From the NCBI GenBank assembly GCA_963739005.1, contig CAVTYQ010000003.1, positions 1-64,000 of the forward strand: DNA of 64,000 bases, written 5' to 3'. The stretch is from DASWJZ01 sp963739005. Its GTDB lineage: Bacteria > Pseudomonadota > Alphaproteobacteria > Rhizobiales > Afifellaceae. The position numbers were made by a program, and so were the translations under genes. Positions 24,813 through 34,600 of the stretch are shown here, in pieces. A model generated the notes under the pieces. The model saw only the letters and a program-made list of their open reading frames with translations. It was not told the DNA's origin and ran no database searches. Position 1 is the first letter of the stretch, and each line of letters starts with the position of its first letter.

Positions 24813-25305
24813 TAACGCCCTCCAGCGCGAAGCTCTCCTCGCCGCCTTCTCCGAGATCACCGGGGTCTCCCGAAAGCTCGCCAGCATGACGCTGGCCGAT
24901 CTCCTGATCGGCGCCAAGTCTGTCCGTCCCGGCTGGGTCAGCGTCGGACGCTCAATGGTCGTGATCGACAGCCTGGTCCACAACTTCCTTCATCGAACTG
25001 GGATCCTTGCCGTTCACGCGTCAACCCATGCCTATGGGCCGCGGTGCTTCGGTGAGGATGGGTGTGAAGCCATTCTCCGCGACCTGGCCAACCGCTTCGA
25101 TGCGCGCTCGGTCAATCCGACCTACCCGCGCCGCTTCCCCCGCCTCCTTCAGCACTCCATCTGGCGGTTCTGCGCTGCCGACGTCCTCGACATCTGCAAC
25201 GGCCGCAACATCGACGACGACCACGCCTGCGAGCTGGCTTGGTGCCCCTTGTGGAGCGAGTGCCGACGCCTTCCTCTTCGGTCAACAAACCCGTCGGAGA
25301 GCTAA
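24813..25305 (+). pseudogene. Truncated second copy of the HhH-GPD gene
   Basis: Homology to the gene at 18545-19561 begins abruptly at CAGCGCGAAGCTCTCCTCGC (matching the region from about 19064) and continues to the stop. The predicted protein keeps GVSRKLASMTLADLLIGAK, VVIDSLVHNFLHRTG and the C-terminal Cys set but has lost about the first 175 residues. The two copies differ at scattered positions, so this is not a recent exact duplication. The open frame from ATG 24886 might give a fragment, but no ribosome site is seen. Confidence 0.8.
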
Positions 25306-25343
25306 GTACGGGTTGCACGCCGGCTGTCCGTCATCAGAGTTTT

Positions 25344-25788
25344 TGAGACAGCGAGCGGGGTCATTTAAGGGAGGCTCTGGCTCGTCTGGTTTGTGATGTT
25401 ATGCGGCCTGCCGGTGATGCAGCAAGCGCCGGTTTGCGATGGTCTGTCGTTTGATCCTTTCGCGTTCGATGAGGATTGTCTGGCCGCGTCCGAAGTAGAC
25501 ATCGGCCGGCGTCAGGTTGCCCAGGCTCTCGTGGTAGCGCAGGTGATTGTAGTTGCCGACGAAGGCGTCGATCTGGGCCTCGATGTCACCGGGCAGATAA
25601 TAGTTCTCCAGCACGATGCGGATCTTATCTTCCGCCGAGAAATGCCGCCGGGTCGCTCGGCGAATGTCCTTCACGGCCTGTTCCGCCGGCGCTCTCGCCG
25701 GCCCGGACTTCTGTCTCATCTTCGCTCCCCTCCAAGGGCTACGATGAGCCAGAAATCCTCCCTTCCTCAATCCGCTGAATTTGTCTCA
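25344..25788 (-). mobile_element. Internally deleted IS3-family element
   Basis: One minus-strand frame (25399-25770) fuses the start of an OrfA (AVKDIRRATRRHFSAEDKIR, then IVLEN) directly to the end of an OrfB (IDAFVGNYNHLRYHESLGNL, then TPADVYFGRG). The whole middle, including the HTH end and DDE core, is missing, in frame. Ends are imperfect inverted repeats: TGAGACA at 25344-25350 and TGTCTCA at 25782-25788, with a shared AAGGGAGG and TCTGGCTC further in. No target duplication is evident. It cannot move by itself but might be mobilised in trans. Confidence 0.7.
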
Positions 25789-26046
25789 CAGGCGCTGACG
25801 CCGGACAATGCGGTTCCAAACCCGATCCGGCCGGGGCGAGCGGTCGGCGGTCGGGCTCGCGCCCTGGACCCGCCAATCTGGGCAGTGGCGCGGCAAGAGC
25901 TTCATCGGCGGCGGCCTAGCGCGCCAGCCAGGTGCCGCCGATCGACTTTAGAGTCAGGGGGCCCGCGAAAGTTCATGCAGCAGCTTCCGTTTAGGCGATC
26001 AATTTGTTGCCGAGAAAGGCCGATTTCTGTCATCTACGGTTGAAAG
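25789..26046. other. Leader region of the SNF2 gene
   Basis: No gene is recognised here. Any promoter for the SNF2 operon should lie in this stretch, but no clear -35/-10 pair is seen. Confidence 0.35.
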
Positions 26047-29000
26047 GTGGGTTTCACAGGAAATCTTGCGGACGTCATGGACGCAGCCACGGAATTCCGA
26101 TCGAAGATACTCCGCCGAGCAAGCGAGCCGGAGGAATATCGGACATACCGGGCAGGATTGGAATGGGATTTGACGGACCCCATTGTCCTAGAGAGCGCTG
26201 CCGATTTCAAATCAAGTCCGCGATGGCAGGACCGCCTCATTCCTTACCATCACCAGGTCACCAACCTCATTACGTTTTGCCGCCGACTGCCGGTGACGCT
26301 ACTGGCCGACGACGTCGGCCTCGGTAAGACAATCAGCGCTGGGCTCATCATTAGCGAGCTGGTCGCAAGAGCGCGTGTTTCAAAGATTCTGATCGTTTGC
26401 CCAAAGCTGCTCGGCCCTCAGTGGAAGGCTGAGCTTTCGGAGAAATTCAATATTTCCGCAGAGATCGCGATCGGCCGCAAACTTGTGAAAGCAGACCCTA
26501 AAGGCACGGGTGCAGTGATTACGACCTACGCCTCGGCTCGACTGCATCTAGGCAAGATACCCGAGGACCGCTTTCAAATGCTGATCCTCGACGAGGCACA
26601 CAAGCTCAGGAACCTCTTCGGCGTCGCCAACACCCCTCAAGTTGCCAAGACCTTTCGAAAGGCGCTCGAAGATCGGCGCTTCCGCTTCGTTCTAATGCTC
26701 ACGGCGACACCGATTCAAAATCGGCTGTGGGACCTTTACTCGCTAGTCGATCTATTGACGGTCGCCCGGGGCCACGAGAATCCATTCGGAAGCCCTGGCA
26801 TCTTCGCGCGCCGCTATATTGCCGATGGTCGAGACCAGGCACGGCAGTTGAAGCCAGAGGCCCGAGAAGAGTTCCGGTCGATCGTGTACGGTTACATGTC
26901 ACGCGTACGGCGAGGTGACGCCAAGCTCTATTTCCCCGATCGCGTGGTGCAGATGCACAGGGTCGACCCGACCCGCGCCGAGCTTGACCTGATCGAAGTA
27001 ATCTCTGAGCCAATCCAGAAGCTGAATCGACTGGCTCAGATATCGATCCTTCAAGCCCTTACAAGCAGCCCCGATGCACTGTCGGCGCAGCTGCAGAACA
27101 TGGCGCGCAACAGCACTATTCCGGCCGAACTTGCCGAGACCGTGAGAGCGATCGTCAGCAGAATGCCGTTAAGCGCGAAGCTGCAGGGTCTCGGACGCCT
27201 CATCGAACAGCTGAAGAAAGAAAATCTCGAGCGTTGGCGCTTGGTGATTTTCACCGGCCGGCGCGAAACCCAAACGACGATCCAAGCCTTCTTGGAGGGC
27301 CACGGCCTGAAGGTCGGCATTATCAACGGCGATTCAGGCGACCGCAATCAGGAAACCATTGAGCGCTTCCGCCAGAACCCGCCTGATCTTCGCGTGATCG
27401 TTTCCACTGAAGCCGGATCCGAGGGTGTGAACCTGCAAGTCGCCAACGTACTGGTGAACTACGATCTGCCGTGGAATCCGATGATCGTTGAGCAGCGGAT
27501 TGGACGCGTTCAACGCCTCGCTTCCGAGCACGCCCATGTCAGCATCTTCAACATCATGCTGAAGGGAACTTTCGAAGAGTACATCGTCGGCCAACTCATG
27601 GCGAAGCTGCAAATGGCAACACATGCCATTGGCGACCTGGAGGCACTGCTCCAAGGTTCAGACATCGGAGATGCGGAGGACGATCAGAGCGCAAACTTCG
27701 AGGAGCGGATACTCAAACTCGTGCTCGCGGCTCTTGCCGGCAAGGACGTTGACAAGGATGCAGAGCTAGCTGCGCAGAGCATCGAAGAGGCCAAAGTCAA
27801 GCTGGAACGCGAAGAAGCTACCATCAATGAGATGCTCGGTAGCACGGATGGAGCAGAATATGTCGGGCCGCGCGCTCCGACACTGCCACCCGTGAGTCGC
27901 TCGATGTCGCCGCGGGAGTTCACTCTCGCCGGCTTGAAGATGCTTGGGGTACTCACGCCGACGCCGCCTGATCTCTACCTCGCCGAAGAGAATGGTGGAC
28001 GGGAATACATACGTTTCACCGAGCATCCCGCAGGGAATCTCCGCAGCACATTCTACACCCCTGGTTCCGGCGCCTTTCAACGGCTGGTCGGTCGAGTCAT
28101 CGCCACGGGCATCCATGAAGTTGATGACCTCGATCACCAGCCAGGCCGAGCGAGCGAGGAAATTGTCCGGAGATGGATCGAAGAGTTTGGAGCCAAGCCC
28201 AGATCAATTGAGGCCGTTGAGGGCCGCCGTGCCTTCGACGGAGAAGCCCTCGTACCAGTACGAGCCACGGTCGCGCACGACAGCTATGAACGGCTTGTGG
28301 ATGTACCTTGCGGTGCAACCGATCACAGTCAGGCTAATGGCCGGGCCGCATTGGCGCACCTCGAGCGAACGATCGAAGACCCGACAAAAGTCGGAGTCGA
28401 CTTGGAAAAGCTGACGGATGTCGCGGTCGCAGACAAAGCGATCTCAGAATTCTCAAGGTTCTATCTGGAGCGACGCGACCTTGAGGTCGCGGCAGCAGCT
28501 GACGATGAGCGCAAACGAAGAAAGCTCCAGGAGGACTTTACTCCGCGTTTGTCGATGACGCTAGCAGGCCTGCGAGGAACGGTACACAGGGAAGTCGAGG
28601 TCCGCGCCCGCTACGCGTTTGACGGTGAGGCTGGTTACGAGAGCATACTGACCGTCGTGCCACTCCTCGAACAGGTTGTTGACGCACCCACGATGGGCTT
28701 ATGCGCAAAGTCGGGCCGTACCGTACCGAGCAGCTGCCTTTCCAGATGTGAAATCAGCGGCGAAGAGGTGTTGCGTCACCTCCTTGTCAAGTCAGAGGCG
28801 AGCGGTCGCCTTGCCCTGCCGGAGTTCGGCGTCGTCTGCGCCCTAAGCGGCAAACATGTCCTTAAGGATGAAGCGGACCAGCCAGCCGTCACGGGCAGAC
28901 TAGTTTGGAGCGCTCTTCTGAAGACTTCGGCGCAAAGCGGCATGCGAGCCGAACCAGAGCATTTCGGGCGATGCGCGTTCACAGGCGCGGATTTGTTGAA

Positions 29001-29775
29001 CTCCGAGCTTGCCACTAGTGAATTATCTGGAAAGCGCTATCGAGCGGACCAGGCGATGCGCTCCGCGGTTTCGGGTAGGGCAGGCCACCGCGAAGAATTC
29101 ATCGAGTGTCAAGAAACCAGGCAGCCGATCGCCCGAACAGAAGCAGAGCAATGCGAAGTCACCGGTAAGTACGTACGCACCGGCATTCTGCGGGTCTGTG
29201 ACATGACGCATAAGCGAGTGTTGCCCTCAGAGCTAGAACGTTGCGTGGCTACAGGCAAGCTGGCACTTAAGGGCCTGTTCGTGACAAGCAGCGTCTCGCA
29301 TGCGCGGGTTTTGGAAGAGATAGCCACCCGGTCCGCTGCTGGAAACTACTGTACGCCGGACGAGGCGGTTACCTGCTTCTGGAGCGGTCAGAAGTCACAT
29401 CCCGACGATCTCCGGATATGTGCGCTGACGGGTTTGACGGTTCGTGTCGAATTCACCGGCGGCGATCAGCCTCCCCGCCTTCGGCCGCTCATGGAGATGC
29501 TCGACGGCACACGGCGCAACGCGGACGAGAGCGGACGATGGGAGGCGATCGCAACAGCTCTGACTGCAGCACTCAAGGGAGGAAAAGTTCGAATCGAAGC
29601 AGCCGTGCTTTCGCCGTATGGCCGACATCTGGCGTTCGCGGCCGAGGTGCGAAAGCTGCTGGGACTACGCTCTACAATCGCAGGCGGGGTCTATTCGCTT
29701 GAAAACGACCGCCTCGTTGGACGCATTTCGCAAGGAAAGAGGACCAAAGAGCGTTGGGTCGGCTTCGACGGATAG
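26047..29775 (+). CDS. SNF2-family helicase with a C-terminal array of 15-residue repeats
   Basis: A 1242-residue protein. Residues 65-520 are a HepA/RapA-like SNF2 ATPase: Walker A LLADDVGLGKTISAG (86-98), LILDEAHKLRN with DEAH at 182-185, LTATPIQNRLWDLY, STEAGSEGVNLQ (453-464) and EQRIGRVQRL at 482-491. About 520-870 is helical and unassigned. Residues 886-1129 are a regular array: C-x2-[ST]-G recurs at Gly890, 905, 920, 935, 950, 965, 980, 995, 1010 and onward to 1129, with the Cys often replaced by Ser. The start is GTG 26047 or ATG 26077; neither has a strong ribosome site. It is the first gene of a unit with a small frame and a PLD nuclease, a context known for DNA-defence systems. Confidence 0.88.
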   Translation: MGFTGNLADVMDAATEFRSKILRRASEPEEYRTYRAGLEWDLTDPIVLESAADFKSSPRWQDRLIPYHHQVTNLITFCRRLPVTLLADDVGLGKTISAGLIISELVARARVSKILIVCPKLLGPQWKAELSEKFNISAEIAIGRKLVKADPKGTGAVITTYASARLHLGKIPEDRFQMLILDEAHKLRNLFGVANTPQVAKTFRKALEDRRFRFVLMLTATPIQNRLWDLYSLVDLLTVARGHENPFGSPGIFARRYIADGRDQARQLKPEAREEFRSIVYGYMSRVRRGDAKLYFPDRVVQMHRVDPTRAELDLIEVISEPIQKLNRLAQISILQALTSSPDALSAQLQNMARNSTIPAELAETVRAIVSRMPLSAKLQGLGRLIEQLKKENLERWRLVIFTGRRETQTTIQAFLEGHGLKVGIINGDSGDRNQETIERFRQNPPDLRVIVSTEAGSEGVNLQVANVLVNYDLPWNPMIVEQRIGRVQRLASEHAHVSIFNIMLKGTFEEYIVGQLMAKLQMATHAIGDLEALLQGSDIGDAEDDQSANFEERILKLVLAALAGKDVDKDAELAAQSIEEAKVKLEREEATINEMLGSTDGAEYVGPRAPTLPPVSRSMSPREFTLAGLKMLGVLTPTPPDLYLAEENGGREYIRFTEHPAGNLRSTFYTPGSGAFQRLVGRVIATGIHEVDDLDHQPGRASEEIVRRWIEEFGAKPRSIEAVEGRRAFDGEALVPVRATVAHDSYERLVDVPCGATDHSQANGRAALAHLERTIEDPTKVGVDLEKLTDVAVADKAISEFSRFYLERRDLEVAAAADDERKRRKLQEDFTPRLSMTLAGLRGTVHREVEVRARYAFDGEAGYESILTVVPLLEQVVDAPTMGLCAKSGRTVPSSCLSRCEISGEEVLRHLLVKSEASGRLALPEFGVVCALSGKHVLKDEADQPAVTGRLVWSALLKTSAQSGMRAEPEHFGRCAFTGADLLNSELATSELSGKRYRADQAMRSAVSGRAGHREEFIECQETRQPIARTEAEQCEVTGKYVRTGILRVCDMTHKRVLPSELERCVATGKLALKGLFVTSSVSHARVLEEIATRSAAGNYCTPDEAVTCFWSGQKSHPDDLRICALTGLTVRVEFTGGDQPPRLRPLMEMLDGTRRNADESGRWEAIATALTAALKGGKVRIEAAVLSPYGRHLAFAAEVRKLLGLRSTIAGGVYSLENDRLVGRISQGKRTKERWVGFDG

Positions 29776-29822
29776 TCGCCCGACCGGCGTCGAGCGTGCT
29801 GTTGACCTCAAGAGAAAAGCCG

Positions 29823-30110
29823 ATGGCGAAAGCAACCAGGAACCTTCTGCTTGATGCGATGGTGCGAAAGGCGATGCAGCGTGTCGGCGACTTCGAGCAG
29901 TTCAGGGCCGTTTGCCCGGTCAACATGGTCAAGGGCCGGAAAACGGATGAAGGTTTCGGCTACCGGCAGGACATCGATGTGTCGGTGCAGGGGCAGGATT
30001 CGAACGGGGCGGGCTGCGGCATGGTAACGGCGACGCAGACGAGCATCCCGGACAGCGCGCGGCTGAAGATTGCTGCAGCGGCAAGCGGCAGCAAGTCGAG
30101 GGCGGCGTGA
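29823..30110 (+). CDS. Possible small gene between SNF2 and PLD genes
   Basis: An ATG at 29823, preceded by AGAGAAAAG, opens a 95-codon frame: MAKATRNLLLDAMVRKAMQR, VGDFEQFRAVCPVNMVKGRK, and a low-complexity end (AAAASGSKSRAA). The first half has the composition of a real protein; the second half does not. It lies 47 bases after the SNF2 stop and 31 before the PLD gene. No family is recognised, and it may be a remnant. Confidence 0.35.
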   Translation: MAKATRNLLLDAMVRKAMQRVGDFEQFRAVCPVNMVKGRKTDEGFGYRQDIDVSVQGQDSNGAGCGMVTATQTSIPDSARLKIAAAASGSKSRAA

Positions 30111-30141
30111 GGGAGAAAGACGAAAGATCGAGGCATGCCGG

Positions 30142-31410
30142 ATGAACCGTGTCTTCTGAAACGGGCCGTCGAAGGATTTTGTCATCAATCCTTTCAACAG
30201 GCTGCTGGGGCTCTCGTCCCGGCTTCATCTGGCCGCCCCGTATTTCACAAAATCTGAGCCGGTCGCGGATGCTGCGAGGAAAGGAAAATCGGTCCAGTTG
30301 CTCGTCGGCCTGAATTTGGCGACAAGCCCGCGCGCACTGCGCGATGTGCACGGTATTCCAAACCTCGCAGTACGCTACCTGACGAGCCGTTTCCATGCGA
30401 AAATCTACATCTTCGACGATGCCGTGTTGCTCGGTTCATCGAACCTGACCGATGGCGGACTCGTCTCCAACCGCGAAGCTGTTATCTGCCTGGACCAGGC
30501 TGAAGACAGTGATGCCATCGAGGAAGTGCGGGCGTTGTTTTTTGAGCTGTGGGACGCAGGGCAAGTGCTGACGACGGAAAAGCTCGAGACCTTCTTACGC
30601 GCCCACGCCGCAGCTCAGCGCAAAGGACCTGATCCCGACGCGGAGATCGAAAAAGCGGTGGGCCGTGCGGAGCCGGTCAATATCAATGTCGCAAGCCGCA
30701 CCAAAACGCGCGAACGCATCTTCCTGGAGGATTTGCGCCAGCAGATCCACGAGCAGTACCGGCCGGCGTTCAATGAAGTCACGGCGATTCTTAAAGAGCA
30801 CGGCTTCCGGCGGCCGGAGCTTGCCGATGTCGGGAGCGCCAATGAAACGAACCAATTCCTGAACTGGGTGCGGCTCACCTACGTGCTCGGCGATGAAGCA
30901 TGGCAATCGGCCCCGCTGCGCGCAGGTTTGGAGCGGCGCGCAGAGATCATCCGGCTCGGCGCGGAATGGTCGCAGACCGACAATAACAAGGTGCCGCCCG
31001 ACTATGTCGATTGGCTCGAAGTGGTGAAGCGGGTTTTCGGGACCGCGGCGGCGACAGAGGCGGCGAGCAAGGACGAACTCACGCAAGGGCTGCTGTCAAT
31101 CCATGCGTTTTCAGAGCAAGTGCGCTTTGTCAAAGGCGGCGGGGAAAACCTCCCGGCGGCCTTCTGGAAGCCGAACAACGATGACGTTGCACGGGTGAAG
31201 GCAACGCTAATTCATCTGCTGCACGGCCAGGGCGATTTCATACAGAGGCTGCATGACGTGCTTTACGACCCCGCGATGAAGCTGGGAATGTTCGCCCGGT
31301 TCTGCGCACTTGAGCTTTACGGGACAATCAAACCGGAAGATTGCCCGCCGATGAACGGCCGCATGGCAAAAGCGCTGCGCTATCTGGGCTTTGACGTGCG
31401 GGGGGCGTAG
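30142..31410 (+). pseudogene. PLD-like nuclease gene with an in-frame TGA at codon 6
   Basis: From ATG 30142 the frame reads MNRVF, then TGA at 30157-30159, and continues in the same frame as NGPSKDFVINPFNRLLGLSS up to 31410. The rest is a PLD-type protein: HxKxxxxD with His85, Lys87 and Asp92 in RFHAKIYIFDD and GSSNLTDGG after it, then about 300 unassigned residues (GTIKPEDCPPMNGRMAKALR near the end). The homology begins before the stop, and the only later start is TTG at 30298, which would lose about 50 residues of the domain. One substitution would repair it. It forms a unit with the SNF2 gene; SNF2-PLD pairs occur in DNA-defence loci. Confidence 0.75.
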
Positions 31411-31677
31411 GGCCGATTCTCGTTCGTCGCTCGTGTCCTGCTCGTTGTTCGCCAGAGAGCGCTCAACCTGGTGCATCTCCTCCCGCGACAGCATTGTCCA
31501 GCCGAAGAGCGGTTTCATGTTTTGTTATTCCGCTTAGAGAGGAAATGTCAAAAGGAGACTTGGATCTCTTCGAAGAAGTTCCCGAGTTGCCTTTTTGTCA
31601 GGCGTCGTTTCGTCTCCTTCTTTGTCAGTTTCATCCTCACCTCCAGCAACCTTAGCGATCGATCTCGGCAGACCTGC
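31411..31677. other. Convergent gap with a possible gene start fragment
   Basis: On the minus strand, ATG 31518 opens MKPLFGWTMLSREEMHQVER, then SLANNEQDTSDERES, before running antisense into the PLD gene. This resembles the first 30 residues of DUF6361-type proteins (FGWTxLSREE) but nothing of the rest follows, so it may be a scrap. On the plus strand a 36-codon frame (ATG 31545, GAGAGGAA upstream, MSKGDLDLFEEVPELPFC) is open but has no support. Confidence 0.3.
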
Positions 31678-34600
31678 CTATATCAGAGCGACAGGCCGAG
31701 CGAGTTCGACATAGCGGCAGAGAGCATTGGCGAGTCGCATCTGGCGCGGGCTCCTGCAGTCCGGCTCGAACAGGCGCGGGCTCGCGACCAAGATCGATGC
31801 GCACCTTGCCCGAGAGGTTGCGACGTTCAGTCTATTGAGATTGTAAAGGAACTCCATTCCGCGTGGCGCGTCCTCAGGCGTTGAAGTCGCCATCGAGTAG
31901 ATAACGACTGGAGCCTCCTGGCCCTGGAACCTGTCCACCGTGCCGACTCGAACCCCTTGCGGAGCGAGACGTTCGGAAAGCAAAGAGACTTGAGAGTTGT
32001 AGGGTGCAACGATTAGAATGGCGTCTGGAGTCATCGGGTGGGTCGCGCCATGGCGATCGACCCATCGCGCCTGAGGTCGAAGGAGCCGGGCAACGATCTT
32101 GTCGATCAGGTCGACCTCTTCGCTCGACGAGTTTTGGTTTCCTTCGTGTGGCACGGCGGCGACCCATAGTCCTGCGCCTTCGAACGGGGCCGTTCCAACG
32201 AGCACCTGTCGTTCGAGCCCTACGCGCGCATGAAGCTTTCCCTCGTAGAACACCTCCGATGTGAAGGCGCAGATGCTTGGCGCAAGTCGCCAAGTTTCTG
32301 GCAAGAAGATTCCCCGATCGTCCGAGATGGTCGCGTGGCCCTGCAGGATGTGCTCCAGAGCCGAGAGGTCCGCGCCCTCTGGGTGGGTCCCTTGCTGGGG
32401 TTGTTCGAGCTGCTGCGGATCTCCGAGCAGCACCACGCTCTCCGCCGCCTGGGACGCGGCGAGAACATTCGCGAGCGACATTTGGCCCGCTTCGTCCACA
32501 AAGAGCACGTCGGCTACAGTTTGCGCCTCCGGTCGCGCCCATAGCCATTGGGTCCCCCCGACCACATTAGCCCGCCCGTCTCGGAGCCGGGCGAGAGCTT
32601 CGCCGTTGTCCGTGACCTCTTCAATGCTAGACGGGGGATCGCTCTTGTTCGTCACCTTGTGGATACAGTTCATTGGAAGCCGGGCCTCGGCGGCGGCTTT
32701 CACGGCAGCATCGAGCAGGTTGCGGATCACCTTGTGACTGACAGCGGTTATCCCAACGCGCGCACCCCGCCGGACGAGCTCGCAGATCATCTCAGCCCCC
32801 GTGAACGTTTTCCCCGCACCTGGCGGACCTTGTATTGCGAGGACGGTGTGGTCTAGGTCGGCAGCGATGCGGACCGCAAACGATACGGCGGTCTCGCCTG
32901 ATTGCGCCTCAAATGCTCCGTTCCGAAGTCGAGGAGGCCGGCTAAGGAGAAGTTCCCGCGCCGCCCGGTAGTGCGTTCCGCTTGAAATGCCGTGCTGAAC
33001 CACATCATCGGCGATGCGAAGAAGAGCATCGGCTAAGACATCGGCGTTTACGACCGAGTGGGCGAACAGAGCAGCGGGGTGCACCTCAGCCTGGGCGCCT
33101 CGCTTCTTTACGTCGACAACGCGAGCGGTCCGATCGATGGTGTCAACGCTCCCGAAGTTCGTTCCATCCGGCAGGTGTAGCGCGTCGCCGTCGCGTACTT
33201 CGGTGTCCTGGCGCGGATAACTGTAGCGATCGACGGGACTTTTCTGCGTACCCCCGACGCGGGCCACAAAGCGGAGGCCGGATAGCGCGGCTTTCTCGGC
33301 GAGCAGCTCGTCCTCGGGAAGATCGCGCAATCGAAAGAACTCCCACCAGGGTGCCTTCACCTCGCGCCGATGCCAGTCAAGCAGGTGCGCCAGAAGCCAT
33401 CGCCCCTGCTGTTCCGCATCGCGCTCCGCTCGTTCAGCAGAAATTCCGGCGGTGAGCGTCGCCACGAGCGCCTGCACACGGCGGGCGCGATCGTCGAGCT
33501 TCTCGGGAGCCGATCCGTCCTTGGGCTCCGGTCGCGGGATCGGTATTCCCTTGGCTTCAGCGGAAACGCGAAGCTGCTCTAGCCAATCGCGGAGGCGCCA
33601 GGCCGAAAGGCAGTCATCGCGGTTGTAACCTTCAACGGCGCTACGCACTTCGTCGGGGATCGCCGCGACGGCCCCCAGTTCGAGTGCCCGCTCGACTACT
33701 CGTAGGTTTGTCCTGGCATCGCCAAGGGCAACCTCGCGGGTGAATCCGTAGAAAGGTTCGAGATCCTTGATCGAGTATCTCTCCACGCTTGCGCGCACCG
33801 AGTGCTTCACGACGGCGTAGAGGTCAACAAACAGCTCGGCGCGAAGCATACGATCGATCTCCGCCTCCCGCGTCGCGTGTCGCCCCATCAACCGCTTGAA
33901 TGCACTCGGCTCATAGGGCGCGTAGTGGTAGACGTGCATGGAAGGGCTCGATTCCCACAATCGCAGTATCTCGTCGACCACCATCTCGAAAGCGATTCGC
34001 TCCTCGGCATCCGAGAAGGCCCAGTGGCTTCGGTTCGTCGATGACCCGTCCGCGGCGAGGATGACAAGACCGAATAGATACTCGCGACCACCGTCGCGGG
34101 CGAACGGATCTCCTTCCAGATCGAGAAAGATGTCGCCCACAGAAGGCACGGGTAGCCGTGCCAATCCGTGGTCCGGCTCGATCGGCAGCAACTCATGGAC
34201 GGGTGCCTGCTGGATTCGCCCCTCAAGCTGGACCCGAGCCTGCTCTCTGACGCGTACGTACGTCTCCGTGGCGCCCCGTCGCGGAACAAACGACAGGGGC
34301 AAAGGGAGAGTGGCCAGTTGCGCCAGCGTTTTGACGCCAGCCGATTCGAGTTCACGGCTTTGAAGTCTCGAAATGCCGGCAACGAGCGACAAATGATCGT
34401 CGTCGTGTCGCCGCTCGTCGCAAACACCCCACCAGCGGCAGATGTCGCAGTGCTCGACAGGCTCGGGATAGTTTGCAGCGGCGAGTAGTCCGGGGTCTTG
34501 AAGCGACGTAGCCTCCAAGCGACCGCGGATCAGCCGGAAATACGAGGCGAAGTCTTGAACTCGAAACGTCTGAACGGGGACTGCTGGGTCCGGAGTCACG

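Noticed and set aside
29929..30396. Minus-strand open frame of 155 codons in front of the PLD gene
   Set aside because: It is antisense to the PLD start and the small frame, with Ser/Arg/Pro-rich shadow composition.
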